DNA of 64,000 nt, from positions 496,001 to 560,000 of the forward strand of contig JANFOE010000191.1 in the NCBI GenBank assembly GCA_025667525.1. Reading direction: 5' to 3'. The translations under genes were made by a program, and so were the position numbers. The notes under the pieces are model-generated. The model had not been told where the DNA came from. It saw only the letters and a program-made list of their open reading frames with translations, and searched no databases. Below, piece by piece: positions 1-9,307 of this stretch (its first letter is position 1; each line of letters opens with the position of its first letter). The DNA is from Glebionis coronaria (taxonomy: Eukaryota; Streptophyta; Magnoliopsida; Asterales; Asteraceae).

Positions 1-305
1 TTATCGGGGCGTTGTCAGCAACAATGTTAGTTTTGTGGTTTTTAATCTAAATGTGCAGATGGTGTTAGCAGTATACCATTGGATACAGAGTTGCTTATGG
101 ATCAAAGGAGAAGCATTTGGACATGTTTTTGTTTATGGATGATGGTTGGAATGTTTCATTCCTATCTTGACATAAATTTTTTTTATGTTCATGCATATTT
201 TTAGCAAACTCTTTGTATCTTTGTTTAAGGGGAGGTTTTAGGAACCTTTAGGATTTTTTGGTATCCATATGATACTCTTATCACAATTCTAGATTGTGTC
301 CACAG

Positions 306-610
306 GTGAGTATGGGTTAGTTTTACTAAACCATGAGGCACTATAGCATGCATAGTATATCAACTTTGCATGCTGCCAAGACATTTTCTGCCTAGAATTG
401 GTTCTGGTCTGTTGGGAGACTTGGGAATCATTTTGATATGGGATTTACCTGGGAGTAACAAGGATTTTATAAGGTAACTTGGTTGTTAAGAATTTTGGTT
501 AGCAAGGGACACTAGAGGACTGTTATGTCTATCTTGCTTATGCAAGTGTGCATAACTGGACAGTGCTTGCCGTCCTATAATAATTATCAGCTTTTGGTTA
601 TTTTCTCTAG
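306..610 (+). other. Candidate intron in the leader of the additional ORF
   Basis: CACAG|GTGAGT at 301-311 is a near-ideal plant splice donor, and a pyrimidine-rich tract ending TTTTCTCTAG at 601-610 is a good acceptor. Splicing would remove 305 bp ahead of the ORF that begins at 1062. Downstream ORFs of LTR elements are commonly expressed from spliced subgenomic RNA, which makes this plausible. It rests on splice signals alone. Confidence 0.35.
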
Positions 611-663
611 GATAAATTACTTGTTAAGGTCATTTTTCACTTTTTAAAACAATTTTATTTTTG

Positions 664-785
664 GACGCTGACAAGATTTTTCCAAGCGTTGTTGTGACCA
701 AATTGGACGCTGACATGGCTTTAGGCGAACGTTGACAAGATTATAGCCGTTGGGCGTTGATGGGTTATATTTGACCGTTGACAAT
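664..785 (+). repeat. GCGYTGACA motif cluster, leader copy
   Basis: Five to six degenerate copies of (A/G)RCGYTGAYA occur here: GACGCTGACAAG at 664, a partial AAGCGTTGTTG near 684, GACGCTGACATG at 704, GAACGTTGACAAG at 727, GGGCGTTGATGG at 752 and GACCGTTGACAA at 773. Spacing is about 20-25 bp. The same motif recurs inside the ORF (1950-2002, 2674-2752) and in the LTR (4216-4325). Confidence 0.7.
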
Positions 786-1061
786 CAATGGGACCTACCC
801 AGTTGTTACTTTTTGACATATTTTCAAGCCGTAATTTTAGGAGTTGTTACTTTCATTAAATGCATGAGATAACTTATAACTTTTTCAATATTTTCATGAT
901 TAGTTTTTGAAAATCTTTGCCTATTTTTGGGCCAATCACATGCATTCATCCACTCCTATAAATTTGGCTCCTATTTTTAAACAGGGTATCTATACTTCTT
1001 GTCTAACACTTTTCTCTTATCAACCTTCATCTTTTATACTTCAAATTAACAGCTTTCATCA

Positions 1062-2426
1062 ATGGCACCAAGATTTAACTCAACAGAATTGGATTTGGGG
1101 TTCAAGTCTCAACACAACATGATTGCTTATCTTGTTGCTGATAATACTTTGTTCCCTCAATACACACAAATGGTGGCGTATTTGAACGCATCCCCATTAA
1201 GGTATGCTCTTTCTCATGCACCACTCATTCCAGTCACACACATTAAACAGTTTTGGAACATTGTCAGTTCCTCAACAGTTAATGGAGTGACCACATTAAC
1301 TTCTATTGTTCATGGGAGATCTTGGGTGGTTACTGAGGCCTTGGTACGCCAGGCCTTGCATCTTGATGATGCTGATGGTATAACCATTCTTCCCATAACT
1401 GAAATAGAACAAGGGCTTAGGGCTTTGGGATACTCTATTCCTGATGAAGGTACTCTTAATAAGTACCATAAGCAGGAATTTCCCCCAGCCTGGAAGTACC
1501 TCATTCACATTCTCCTTCAATGTTTGAGTCCCAAATGTACTGCACAAAATGAGATCAATAGATCCATTGCAACTGCTATTGTGTGTATTGCAACAGGGCA
1601 AAAATATAACTGGTCTAAAATGATTTTTGAAGGAATGTGTAAAAACAAGGGGACAAAAATGACTTTAGCTTATCCCCGTTTTCTGCAAATGATTTTTGAT
1701 GATCAAAGATATTGTTCAAGGGATCACAATGACTTTTATAAAATCCCTGAACAAAAGAAAGCTATTTTTACCAAGATGAATTCACCACCTCATAGGGATT
1801 TACCTTTAACCCCAGCCATGCTTGCTGTTATTGCAGCAACACAACCCCAACCAGACCCCCAACCTCATATTGACCCTCACCCACAACTTGAACCTATCCC
1901 TGAACCTTTACCCTCACCTGACCAAATGCAAATAGACCAAGATCCCTTTGATGCTGACACATCTAATGTGGGCGTTGATGTGCCTATTTCCAACGCTGAC
2001 ACCCAACCATCACAATCCCAAACACCCCTTAACCAACCCACATCTACCCATTCTTCCACACCATCTTCCACACCACCTGAATATAGGTTGATTAAACGCC
2101 AAAGGACTGCTGGAGAGTTCTCCTCTGGTGGTCCTAGCCATGAAGCAGAGAGAACCACCACCACAAGTGTGGCTGGTGACCTGGATGAGGCTGGGACTAT
2201 TGGTTCTGGCTTAGAAGCTGGCCAAGGCAGTCCCACCATAATTAAGTCCTCATCCATGCCCAATGAACCTGACTTGGGAGGTCAAATTCCCATTTTAGAA
2301 GAGGGCAGACTAGAACCAATGACTCTTTTGGAATTGACGGCTGTCTGCATTAACTTGCAAAAGCAGAATGCAGACTTAGTACAAATTGTCAGTAACCAAG
2401 GCCTTGAACTCAAGGAATTGAGGTAA
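1062..2426 (+). CDS. Copia-associated additional ORF, N-terminal part (454 aa, ends at an internal TAA)
   Basis: This open frame starts at ATG 1062 and stops at TAA 2424-2426. The same frame continues to 4133, so this is the first 454 residues of what looks like a protein of about 1023 codons. Residues about 30-230 form a conserved-looking globular region (SPLRYALSHAPLIP, IKQFWN, LHLDDADGI, WKYLIHILLQCLSPK, YPRFLQMIF). From memory this resembles a domain found downstream of Ty1/copia RT-RNase H in many Asteraceae polyproteins. A Pro-rich segment follows (about 250-345), then a basic patch (KRQR), a Ser/Gly/Glu-rich stretch and the start of a coiled coil (LQKQNADLVQ). There is no RT, integrase or zinc knuckle. 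The function is unknown. A mutated stop or a readthrough codon could explain the split. Confidence 0.75.
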   Translation: MAPRFNSTELDLGFKSQHNMIAYLVADNTLFPQYTQMVAYLNASPLRYALSHAPLIPVTHIKQFWNIVSSSTVNGVTTLTSIVHGRSWVVTEALVRQALHLDDADGITILPITEIEQGLRALGYSIPDEGTLNKYHKQEFPPAWKYLIHILLQCLSPKCTAQNEINRSIATAIVCIATGQKYNWSKMIFEGMCKNKGTKMTLAYPRFLQMIFDDQRYCSRDHNDFYKIPEQKKAIFTKMNSPPHRDLPLTPAMLAVIAATQPQPDPQPHIDPHPQLEPIPEPLPSPDQMQIDQDPFDADTSNVGVDVPISNADTQPSQSQTPLNQPTSTHSSTPSSTPPEYRLIKRQRTAGEFSSGGPSHEAERTTTTSVAGDLDEAGTIGSGLEAGQGSPTIIKSSSMPNEPDLGGQIPILEEGRLEPMTLLELTAVCINLQKQNADLVQIVSNQGLELKELR

Positions 2427-2438
2427 AGGATTGTTGTT

Positions 2439-4133
2439 TTGGAGAGTGCTCATGCAAAGGGAGGTATGGAGGAGTCTTCCAAAGGGGAGGAAGATCAAAG
2501 AAATCTGAGTGATAAGAGCAGTCAAGATGGTCAATCATTGGATGTTGTTGAAGCTCTTACTACTTTGAAGGAACAAACAGGTTTTGATACGTCCTTGATC
2601 TCTCCAACCAATTTAAATTTATCATTTACAGATATGTTGAGAGAGGTTACACAAGGCGCTGAGGGAAAATATTTGAGCGTTGACAAGACAAGTTTGGACG
2701 CTGATAGAAGTATTTTGGGCGCTGATAGAGGAAATTTGGGCGTTGACAGATCTGTATATGGAGGTGATGTATTCCAGTCATCATCTATCATCAAGGATGT
2801 TCCTACTCAGGTATTACCATCTACCTTACCAACAATTGCACCATCAGATAAGGGTAAGGGTAAGTTGGTAGAAGAAATTGTTCCAAAGAATGCAACTCAG
2901 GTTGAATTTGATAGAAGGTTGGCTGAGCAAATGATGGAACAAGGTGAAAAGGAAAAGTCACCATTTGTTTTGACTTCTGAAGAAGAAAGTGATGAAGCTA
3001 GCTCAGATTCAAGTTTGATGATTATTGAACCAGAAAGGCTTGAGTATGGTGATGAGCTTGCTAGGGAAAAGCTGAGAGATTTAAAGTTGCAGATTGATTT
3101 TGATATGCCAGAGGTGGTTCAGATGTACAATTCTTGGGAAGAAAGCTGTATGGATAATCCAGACTTGACCATTTCAGATCAGATATGGGGTTTGGAAATT
3201 CTTCTTAGAGTTCAGAAGGATTATAAGGTGATTTTGATGCACAAGGCAAGCAACATTTTCTCTGAGTTGAAAAGGGATAGAAGGAAGCTCTACTTTATGT
3301 TGCTCAAATGTCATGGAGTTGGATGGACACATCAGAAGCTGAAGGCTTTGACATTTGATGAGTTGGAACATAGGGCTTATCCTATTTGGGTGAAAGTGCA
3401 GGAAGAAAACACTTTCAGACTTCTTTCAGATGAAAGAAAGGAGCAACTTGCAGAAGAGATGGAAATCAAGAAAGCTATGATAGTTCCCAGACCAGTGAAG
3501 AAGGGATTTACACTTGAGTTTCCAAAAGATATGAATCAACTATATCCAAGTGAAGCAGTTATTAGAAAGAGCCTCAAGCTCTCCCCATTAGAAGCTTCAG
3601 ATATGGTGCATGTGTTACCACTAGATTCCTGGAATCCAATTGTGAGTTATGATGAAGATGAATGTGGATTCTGGAAGATTGGAAGATATGGCAAGGAGGT
3701 ACACACTTTTACCACTCTCATATCTTTATTTGCAAGTTGTGATAGAGAAGACTTGGTGGACCTTTGGAGGTTGCTAGAGACCAAGTATGAGGCTGAAGCA
3801 CCAACTTCAGCTAATGGAATAAAACTTTGGACCACATTTAAAAGGATGTGTGGGACAAATGAGGAAGATCCTGAAATATGGAAGGATCTTGAAGATGATC
3901 TCAGTGGTCTTCAATGGAGGTTATATTCAGCTGCTGGTGTATACCATTTGAGTTCTACAAAGTTTCCTGAGTATTTACTTGTAGATGCTCAGTATTTCAT
4001 ATCCAAGGCTGTTTTGGAAAAGATGAAGGACACCCAGTTGGAGATAGATTACACAAGTGACGTGGCAAAGAATTTGATCAGATTTATTTATTACCAATAT
4101 GATAAGGTTTGTCAGACTCCTCCAAGTTCTTAA
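2439..4133 (+). CDS. Copia-associated additional ORF, C-terminal part (564 aa)
   Basis: This part is in the same frame as the preceding ORF; the frame is already open from 2427, directly after the TAA, and the first Met is at 2439. The coiled coil started upstream continues here (RIVVLESAHAKG). Residues about 80-107 form four seven-residue repeats (LSVDKTS, LDADRSI, LGADRGN, LGVDRSV) encoded by 20-23-bp DNA repeats. An acidic Ser-rich segment follows. The last about 350 residues are globular and helical (GFWKIGRYGKEVHTF, DREDLVDLWRLLETKY, WRLYSAAGVYHL, FPEYLLVDAQYFI). This resembles, from memory, the C-terminal half of the same Asteraceae retroelement protein. The frame ends 51 bp before the LTR. 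Conservation over 1700 bp without another stop argues for a young copy. The biochemical role is unknown. Confidence 0.75.
   Translation: MESAHAKGGMEESSKGEEDQRNLSDKSSQDGQSLDVVEALTTLKEQTGFDTSLISPTNLNLSFTDMLREVTQGAEGKYLSVDKTSLDADRSILGADRGNLGVDRSVYGGDVFQSSSIIKDVPTQVLPSTLPTIAPSDKGKGKLVEEIVPKNATQVEFDRRLAEQMMEQGEKEKSPFVLTSEEESDEASSDSSLMIIEPERLEYGDELAREKLRDLKLQIDFDMPEVVQMYNSWEESCMDNPDLTISDQIWGLEILLRVQKDYKVILMHKASNIFSELKRDRRKLYFMLLKCHGVGWTHQKLKALTFDELEHRAYPIWVKVQEENTFRLLSDERKEQLAEEMEIKKAMIVPRPVKKGFTLEFPKDMNQLYPSEAVIRKSLKLSPLEASDMVHVLPLDSWNPIVSYDEDECGFWKIGRYGKEVHTFTTLISLFASCDREDLVDLWRLLETKYEAEAPTSANGIKLWTTFKRMCGTNEEDPEIWKDLEDDLSGLQWRLYSAAGVYHLSSTKFPEYLLVDAQYFISKAVLEKMKDTQLEIDYTSDVAKNLIRFIYYQYDKVCQTPPSS
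2674..2752 (+). repeat. In-frame 20-23-bp repeat with the GCGYTGA motif
   Basis: Four copies begin near 2674, 2697, 2717 and 2738, each carrying GCGYTGA or GACGCTGA and each encoding a heptad of the form L-(S/D/G)-(V/A)-D-(K/R)-x-x. Three related copies lie at 1950-2002. The same DNA motif occurs in the non-coding leader and LTR. Confidence 0.75.
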
Positions 4134-4169
4134 TGTTTATTCAGAAACTTGATCATAAGAGTGGATATC

Positions 4170-4184
4170 AAGTTTAGGGAGGAT
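4170..4184 (+). other. Candidate polypurine tract of the copia element
   Basis: AAGTTTAGGGAGGAT lies immediately upstream of the TGTTGGGAATAA start of the LTR. That is the position and composition expected of the plus-strand primer site. Confidence 0.6.
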
Positions 4185-4215
4185 TGTTGGGAATAAATTA
4201 AGGCCAGATCACTTG

Positions 4216-4325
4216 AACGCTGACAAGAACAACTCAAGCGTTGACAAGAGCAAAGTGAGCGCTGACAGCTTAAGCGTTGACAAGTTAAAGTCAAGCGTTG
4301 ACAGATTGAAGACAAGCACTGATGA
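4216..4325 (+). repeat. GCGYTGACAAG motif array in U3 of the copia LTR
   Basis: Copies start at about 4216 (AACGCTGACAAG), 4236 (AAGCGTTGACAAG), 4257 (GAGCGCTGACAG), 4272 (AAGCGTTGACAAG), 4293 (AAGCGTTGACAG) and 4315 (AAGCACTGATG). Spacing is mostly 20-22 bp, about two helical turns. The position in U3, 130-240 bp upstream of the TATA box, is where an LTR carries regulatory sites. Confidence 0.75.
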
Positions 4326-4454
4326 AAGATGTGAGCTACACGTTTATTATGTTCTAGAATACTTCTAGTAAGGATAGAAACGACAATGTATTTTCTATGT
4401 TTATCTTTACCTAGAATAGTTGATACGTAGCTTATTGTACAAGGCTTCTTAGTT

Positions 4455-4462
4455 TATAAAAG
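4455..4462 (+). promoter_or_regulatory. TATA box of the copia LTR
   Basis: TATAAAAG inside AGTTTATAAAAGAAGG is the only canonical TATA box in this LTR and lies 270 bp from its start, a usual place for the U3/R boundary. Confidence 0.6.
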
Positions 4463-4711
4463 AAGGCCTTTAGGTTAATGTTTAATATCAAGTTTTCATT
4501 AAGTTTTTCATTCGTAAACATCTTTCATTGTAAGCAAGTTCGACATTCATAATCAAAGTGAAAGTTTTGTTTACATCTTGTGTTCTTGTTTAAGTATTAA
4601 ATTCCGCATAATACTTAGATTCACAAAGCATATAACAAAGGTTTCTCTACGTGTTATACTTGATCTAATCTCGTATACACAAAGCTAATCGATCTAAGTT
4701 TGGGATCAACA

Positions 4712-5775
4712 ATCAACACAAGAAGTTTATGCTTATAACAACAATGAAAATGAGCGGGTTCACTTTAAATGGAATGTTGATGTGAACCAATTGTCTTATA
4801 AGTCTATTAACTATTTGGCTCCCTCGGGTTTTATAGCTCCTCAAAGACCATCCCCCACCCGCCCAAAATACCCAATACCCACCTAGGAACCAAGCTCCAC
4901 AAAAGGGAAATTTCCAAGGGAATTCAAACGTAAGGGGTTATAATCAAAATCAAGAGAATTTTCAAGGGCAAAACCAATGTTTTCATAATCAAGGCTTTCA
5001 AAATCCTAATCAATTTCAAAAACAAGGTTATCAAAATCAAGGGTTTCATAATCAAGTTAATCAAGAGTTTAATCAAGGGAATGTTATTAATCCTCAAATG
5101 GACTTGGTTCTCCAAAAATTGACCGAACATGAGAGAACTATGAAACAAATGCAAGAGTCTATCGTTAGGAAATTCGTGAAAATGTTGCAAGCCCTTAGAC
5201 CCCAAGGAACCTTACCTTCTAATACCAAGACTAATCCTCGTGCTAATGTGAGTGCTATTAATACTCTAAGTGGATCTAATTTAGTGGGACCTTCCATATC
5301 TTCGCCCATAAAGGAGAGACAAGGCCCGGAGGTCATAATGAGTAATCCTACTCCCCCTTCGGTGATCCATCCCACTACCACTCCTAGTACTAGTTCTCCA
5401 TTGCTTAAAGAGCCTAACCCTAAGGTTGTTCAAGAAGAGAGTCCTTCTCCTTCTCAACCTTCAACTTCTAAGCCCAATATCCCTTATCCCTCTAGGTTAG
5501 ACAAGGCTAAGTTGCTTACCAAAGAAGACGATCACGTTTCCAACTTTTTGAAGATGAATTCCCAAGTTAATGTTAACATTAGCCTTATTGAAGCACTTTC
5601 GCAAATGCCTAAATTTGTGAAAATGTTCAAAGATTTGCTCAATAAGAAAGAAAAAATGGTAGAACTTGTGAACACTCGTTTAAATGAGAATTGTCCACCA
5701 TTCTTCTCAAAGAGCTCCCGAAAAGATAGGAGATCCCGGACGATTCGTGTTACCTTGCTCGTTTCCTCAAATTAA
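4712..5775 (+). pseudogene. Gypsy gag C-terminal fragment (Asn/Gln-rich, then gag-protease linker)
   Basis: The frame opens at about 4880, upstream of the first Met (5098), and reads an Asn/Gln-rich low-complexity stretch of repeated NQG and QNQ units. A coiled-coil-like segment follows (MDLVLQKLTEHERTMKQMQES), then LRPQGTLPSNTKTNP and a Pro/Ser-rich linker. It ends in YPSRLDKAKLLTKEDDHVSNF and IEALSQMPKFVKMFKDLLNKK. These are recognisable landmarks of Tat/Athila gag just before the protease. The 168 bp before 4880 read as gag in another frame with a TAG, so there is at least one frameshift. The N-terminus was separated by the copia insertion. A further frameshift near 5708 moves the reading into the next frame. 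Confidence 0.65.
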
Positions 5776-6643
5776 TGATTGTGCCGACTCGTATGCCACT
5801 CTCGGTATGGAAACATTTATACTACGCTACCTTGTACCGACTCATATGACTCTCGAATTAGCTAATATAACTCTTGCATACCCCGTTGGTATTGTCAAAG
5901 ACGTTTTTGTTCGAGTTGGTACCTTTACTTTTCCCGCGGACATTGTCGTAGTCGACTATGAGATGGATCCTCGTATTTCGTTAATACTTGGTAGACCATT
6001 CATAAGAACCGGAAAAGCATTAGTTGATGTAGCCGAAAGGGAATTAATTCTTAGGGTAGGGGATGATCAACAAGTGTTTAAAATGGGAAAAATCACAAAT
6101 AAATCCAATGGAAAAGAATCGGTCAATATGATTGATGTTCTAAATTTTGATAATGAAGAAAGTTTAATCAATCCTTTTGAAACAAAAAAGTTTAACATTG
6201 ATGATTTTGTGGTACATTCAAATCCACTTTTTGAAACTACAAATGATAATCCACTTTTTGAAGTAAATAAGGGAGCTAATGATGATTTTAGTGATGTCTC
6301 TTCTTTAAGTGATCATTCCACTTCAAATTTAGAGGAACCACCTTTTGCGCCTCCACTTTTAGATAATCCCATTTACGATACCGATAGTGATGAAACTTTT
6401 TCAAGTGTTTTTTATCCTTTAGATCTTGGACAGACACCTTTAGAGCCTCCACTCTTTGATACCCCACTCTACAATGACTATGATGACGACACTTCTTTAA
6501 GTGATCTCATTTCTTCGGGATTTATAGAGACACCTAGTGACCCTAATGATCCTTTTATCTCTATGAGTGATCCTTCCACTCTTGAGTCTCCTTTTGATGA
6601 GGATCCTCCACCGCGAACGTTTGATACTACTTTAGATGACTAA
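5684..6643 (+). pseudogene. Degenerate retroviral-type aspartic protease plus acidic region
   Basis: The real start is by frameshift from gag near 5708 rather than at Met 5684. Residues about 12-140 match the Tat/Athila protease layout: EKIGDPGRFVLPC, HMTLELANITLAYPVGIVKDV, FTFPADIVVVDY, then ILGRPFIRTGKALVDV. The expected catalytic D-(L/S/T)-G-A-S is replaced by ADSYATLG, so the active-site glycine is missing and the enzyme should be inactive. After the protease come about 170 acidic residues with repeated units (NPLFE x2, PPLLDNPIYDTD, PPLFDTPLYND). The frame stops at TAA 6641-6643 but stays open beyond it. Confidence 0.65.
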
Positions 6644-7246
6644 TCTTTTGAGGAAGATTTTGACACTTTTCTCAATACTTACTTCCCTAATGAGCATGAT
6701 TATCCTACTTTGGATTTCGATTATGGTCTTTACCCTCCTTCGGACTTTAAGAAATCGGATTCAAAGGAAAACAAAACAGACGACACCAACATTCAGAGTA
6801 CCTATGTTTTGACACCTCTCTTTCCACCTTCTTTGGATGAGATTGTGAGGTATATGAGGGGATCTTCTTCAAGTTCCGCTGAGTGTCTTTCTTATTTTCC
6901 CCTAAAGGAAAAGGTGTTCGATCCCGGTATCAAAGTTTTTGAGCCATCTCAATATCCATCTGATGAAATAAAAGGAAACATTTTTGGAATATTCAGAGCT
7001 ACGCTTTCACCTTACCACACCTACTACTATCACCATACCACACTTTCCTTTAAGAGATCGTTGCTTAAGGATACCCCACTCGACTTATACTTGTGTGATT
7101 TTACTACCATGGGGTTTATTTCCTTTCGTGATAGAAATTATGTGTTTGACCCAGGTGGACTTTCGTGGGGTTTTCTTTATTTGAGTGTGCTTCACCCTTT
7201 ATCATGGAGAGATTTTCCTCCCTTGGAAATCTCAGTTTTTCCATGA
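6644..7246 (+). pseudogene. C-terminal domain of the protease-linked ORF (same frame after TAA)
   Basis: The reading frame of the protease ORF continues through this stretch for about 200 codons after the single TAA, with the first Met at 6710. It contains PPSLDEIVRYM, a Ser run, VFDPGIKVFEPSQYP, YHTYYYHHTTLSF and a hydrophobic aromatic C-terminus (DFTTMGFISFRDRNYVFDPGG). There is no RT, RNase H, integrase or chromodomain signature. The FDPGI phrase recalls an uncharacterised segment in some Asteraceae gypsy proteins (memory only). The ORF ends at TGA 7246 and is followed by the non-coding 3' region. Confidence 0.5.
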
Positions 7247-9307
7247 TTTTCCAATTTAAACGATGATTTCGGGGAATCGAGTCAAGCTAGAGACTCGTGA
7301 TAAATAAATCAAGCATCGTTTAACTAGGTTAGATTGTCTTTACCTTTTTCGACCAATAAGTGTTGGGGGAGCCAAGTAGGTTGTGTTTTGTGATGTTGTG
7401 TAGGGATATGTGCTTTAATGATCCACTTTTGGTGCTTTTGACACGACCCGTGATCCCGTGTACCCGGTTTCTTGGATTCGTTTTTGCTATTGTGATTCAA
7501 TCTTGTATATAAATAAGTTGAATAAATGTAATCACTTTAGTTGTCTCTTCCTTAGCTCGATTTAAACAAAGTGCACAATGTCCTAAGTGTAGGGGAGTTA
7601 ACTTCCACATGCTTAAACATTGAGGACAATTTTTATATTAAGTGTAGGGGAGACTTCTATCGAACTTAAGTGAGCTTTTCCATGAATTTGTCCTCATTTT
7701 AACCAGAAAATTATATTTTTCGACGTTTTTCAAATTTTTTGATCTATTTTGGCCTACTAGTATTTTTCATTTATTTTCTTTTATCTTCTTTCCTCTTGTC
7801 ATCACCATCATATGTATATATTCCATAATAAAGTCTAAAATAAAGTTAAAAAAATATTAGTAAATATAAATTAATAAAATGGTTTTAACAAGTTTAGACG
7901 TCTTTGACATATTAGGCCCATTATGAATCTTTTGACTCAACCCGAATTTATTTATCCAAGTTTACTCTAGCTAGTATCCTTAACCATATGGACCTTAATT
8001 GGTTTATTATGCTAAGCATCCACGAGTCTCATTCCTTGAGTTTTTAAATTATGGAGAACTCGAAATGATAGAGTCAATTATAAGTTTTGTATTCTTTCAT
8101 GAATTTATGTGAGTTAATTATGAGCTTTTTCTCCCATTACTTGTCAAAAAATAATTGCAATAAATAAGGTCGTACGATTTAAAAAGTTACTTAGCTTCTA
8201 GCCCAAAAAATTTTAAAAGTTGCTCGGGATTAATTAGAGTTCATAGCCAAGGCATAACTTATTGAAGCGGGACACGAAGATTGGCGTAACCAAAAAGGCC
8301 CTAACAAGGCATGAGGATATCCGAGTCCAAAAAGGCCCTCACAAGGCATGAGGATTCACTTTTTTTGCTAGAGATCCTAAAATGATGTGAAGATCATTAA
8401 TCCAAATCAATATGAAGGATCAAGACACACGACGAGAAGCAAATACTCCCCTAAAGATCATGGAGAAGTCTATCTAAAAAGACCCTAACAAGGTATGAGG
8501 ATAAATAGATCCAAGTCCGAAAAGGAGGCTGATCGTTGTATATCAAAATCCTAAATAAAGACAAGGATAAATGAAGAATTCGTGGTCAACGTTTGAAGCA
8601 TCTCTCACTCCAAAAGAAGATGTATACCAAAATGAAGAGAAGACCATAATTTCAAGAACGCCTCTCAAGATTTTAATTTGAAGCCAATGCCAAATATCGG
8701 TCCGAGAAAGGTCTCAAATCGTGAAACAAGGTATGCCAAGATATGAACTTTTTGATATTTCGAGAAGCCGTTTTAAAAGATTTTGTCCTTTAGCTAACTA
8801 TTGATTAAATCGTCCTACTTTATTTTCGTCCTTAATAAATTATCGAAAAAAGTCAAAAATGCATCCTCGTGATCATTCAAGACAAAAATAAAATACAAGA
8901 GATACATCGTAGAAATAAGGGGGTCTAAGTGAATAATTAAACCACATGAGTAAGTGTTAGCTTTACTAAATTGTAATAACAATGATCTCGTTTTTATGCT
9001 TGGTATGGGGAACGTGAAACTTGAGGGTGATAAATATTCATTACACCAAAAGCCCTAATTTAAGTCTTAGATTTTTTTACAAGTTTCTTCCATCAAACAA
9101 TTTCAAATAAATTAATAAAATGGAAATTGTTATATCTTTTGAATATAGTTCTAATCCTTTTACCGTTTTAAGTTTCTTTTATTGTAGTAGTAGTATTATA
9201 TCATAATAAAGGCCGAGATGGGTTAATTATGATGAAAAATGTAAAACTATGCTTTAAAATTGTGCATTGTATGGGGACATTGCAATGGTCAAATGTAGGG
9301 GATTTAA
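7247..9307 (+). other. 3' non-coding region of the Tat-like element
   Basis: This AT-rich stretch has no ORF over about 60 codons. Near 7260-7320 and 7600-7660 it carries the phrases that typically follow pol in Tat/Athila elements (GAGTCAAGCTAGAGACTCG, AAGTGTAGGGGAG, ACATTGAGGACAA). A 27-bp repeat occurs three times at 8291-8502. A purine-rich candidate polypurine tract (AAATGTAGGGGA) at 9291-9302 precedes the LTR. Confidence 0.5.
8291..8502 (+). repeat. Three copies of a 27-28-bp repeat
   Basis: Copies at 8291-8318, 8328-8355 and 8476-8502 share AAAAAGGCCCTAACAAGGCA and then TGAGGAT, with one to three substitutions. The first two are nearly adjacent. No coding frame runs through them. Confidence 0.7.

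Larger units (their letters stand above)
1..1061 (+). other. Copia-like element: non-coding stretch upstream of the additional ORF
   Basis: No long open frame and no recognisable RT or RNase H is present, so pol, if it exists, lies before the window. A purine run (AAGGGGAGG near 228-236) and a strong splice-donor-like site at 305-311 occur here. The 3' half holds a cluster of a GCGYTGACA motif (664-785) that recurs in the ORF and LTR of the same element. I read this as the spacer or leader between pol and the additional ORF. That reading is inferred from the ORF and LTR downstream. Confidence 0.5.
4185..4711 (+). mobile_element. Copia-like 3' LTR (about 527 bp)
   Basis: It begins TGTTGGGAATAAATTAAG right after a purine tract and ends GGGATCAACA, giving the TG...CA ends typical of LTRs. 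It contains a TATA box at 4455-4462 and an AT-rich R/U5. Six GCGYTGACA repeats fill the first 140 bp. The sequence after 4711 reads as gag of a different (gypsy) element, so the copia element seems to have inserted into that gag. The matching 5' LTR and the second target-site copy lie outside the window, so the exact right edge (4711 or 4717) is not proven. Confidence 0.65.

Noticed and set aside
1877..2263. 128-codon minus-strand ORF inside the copia ORF
   Set aside because: It is the antisense shadow of the Pro- and Ser-rich coding region.
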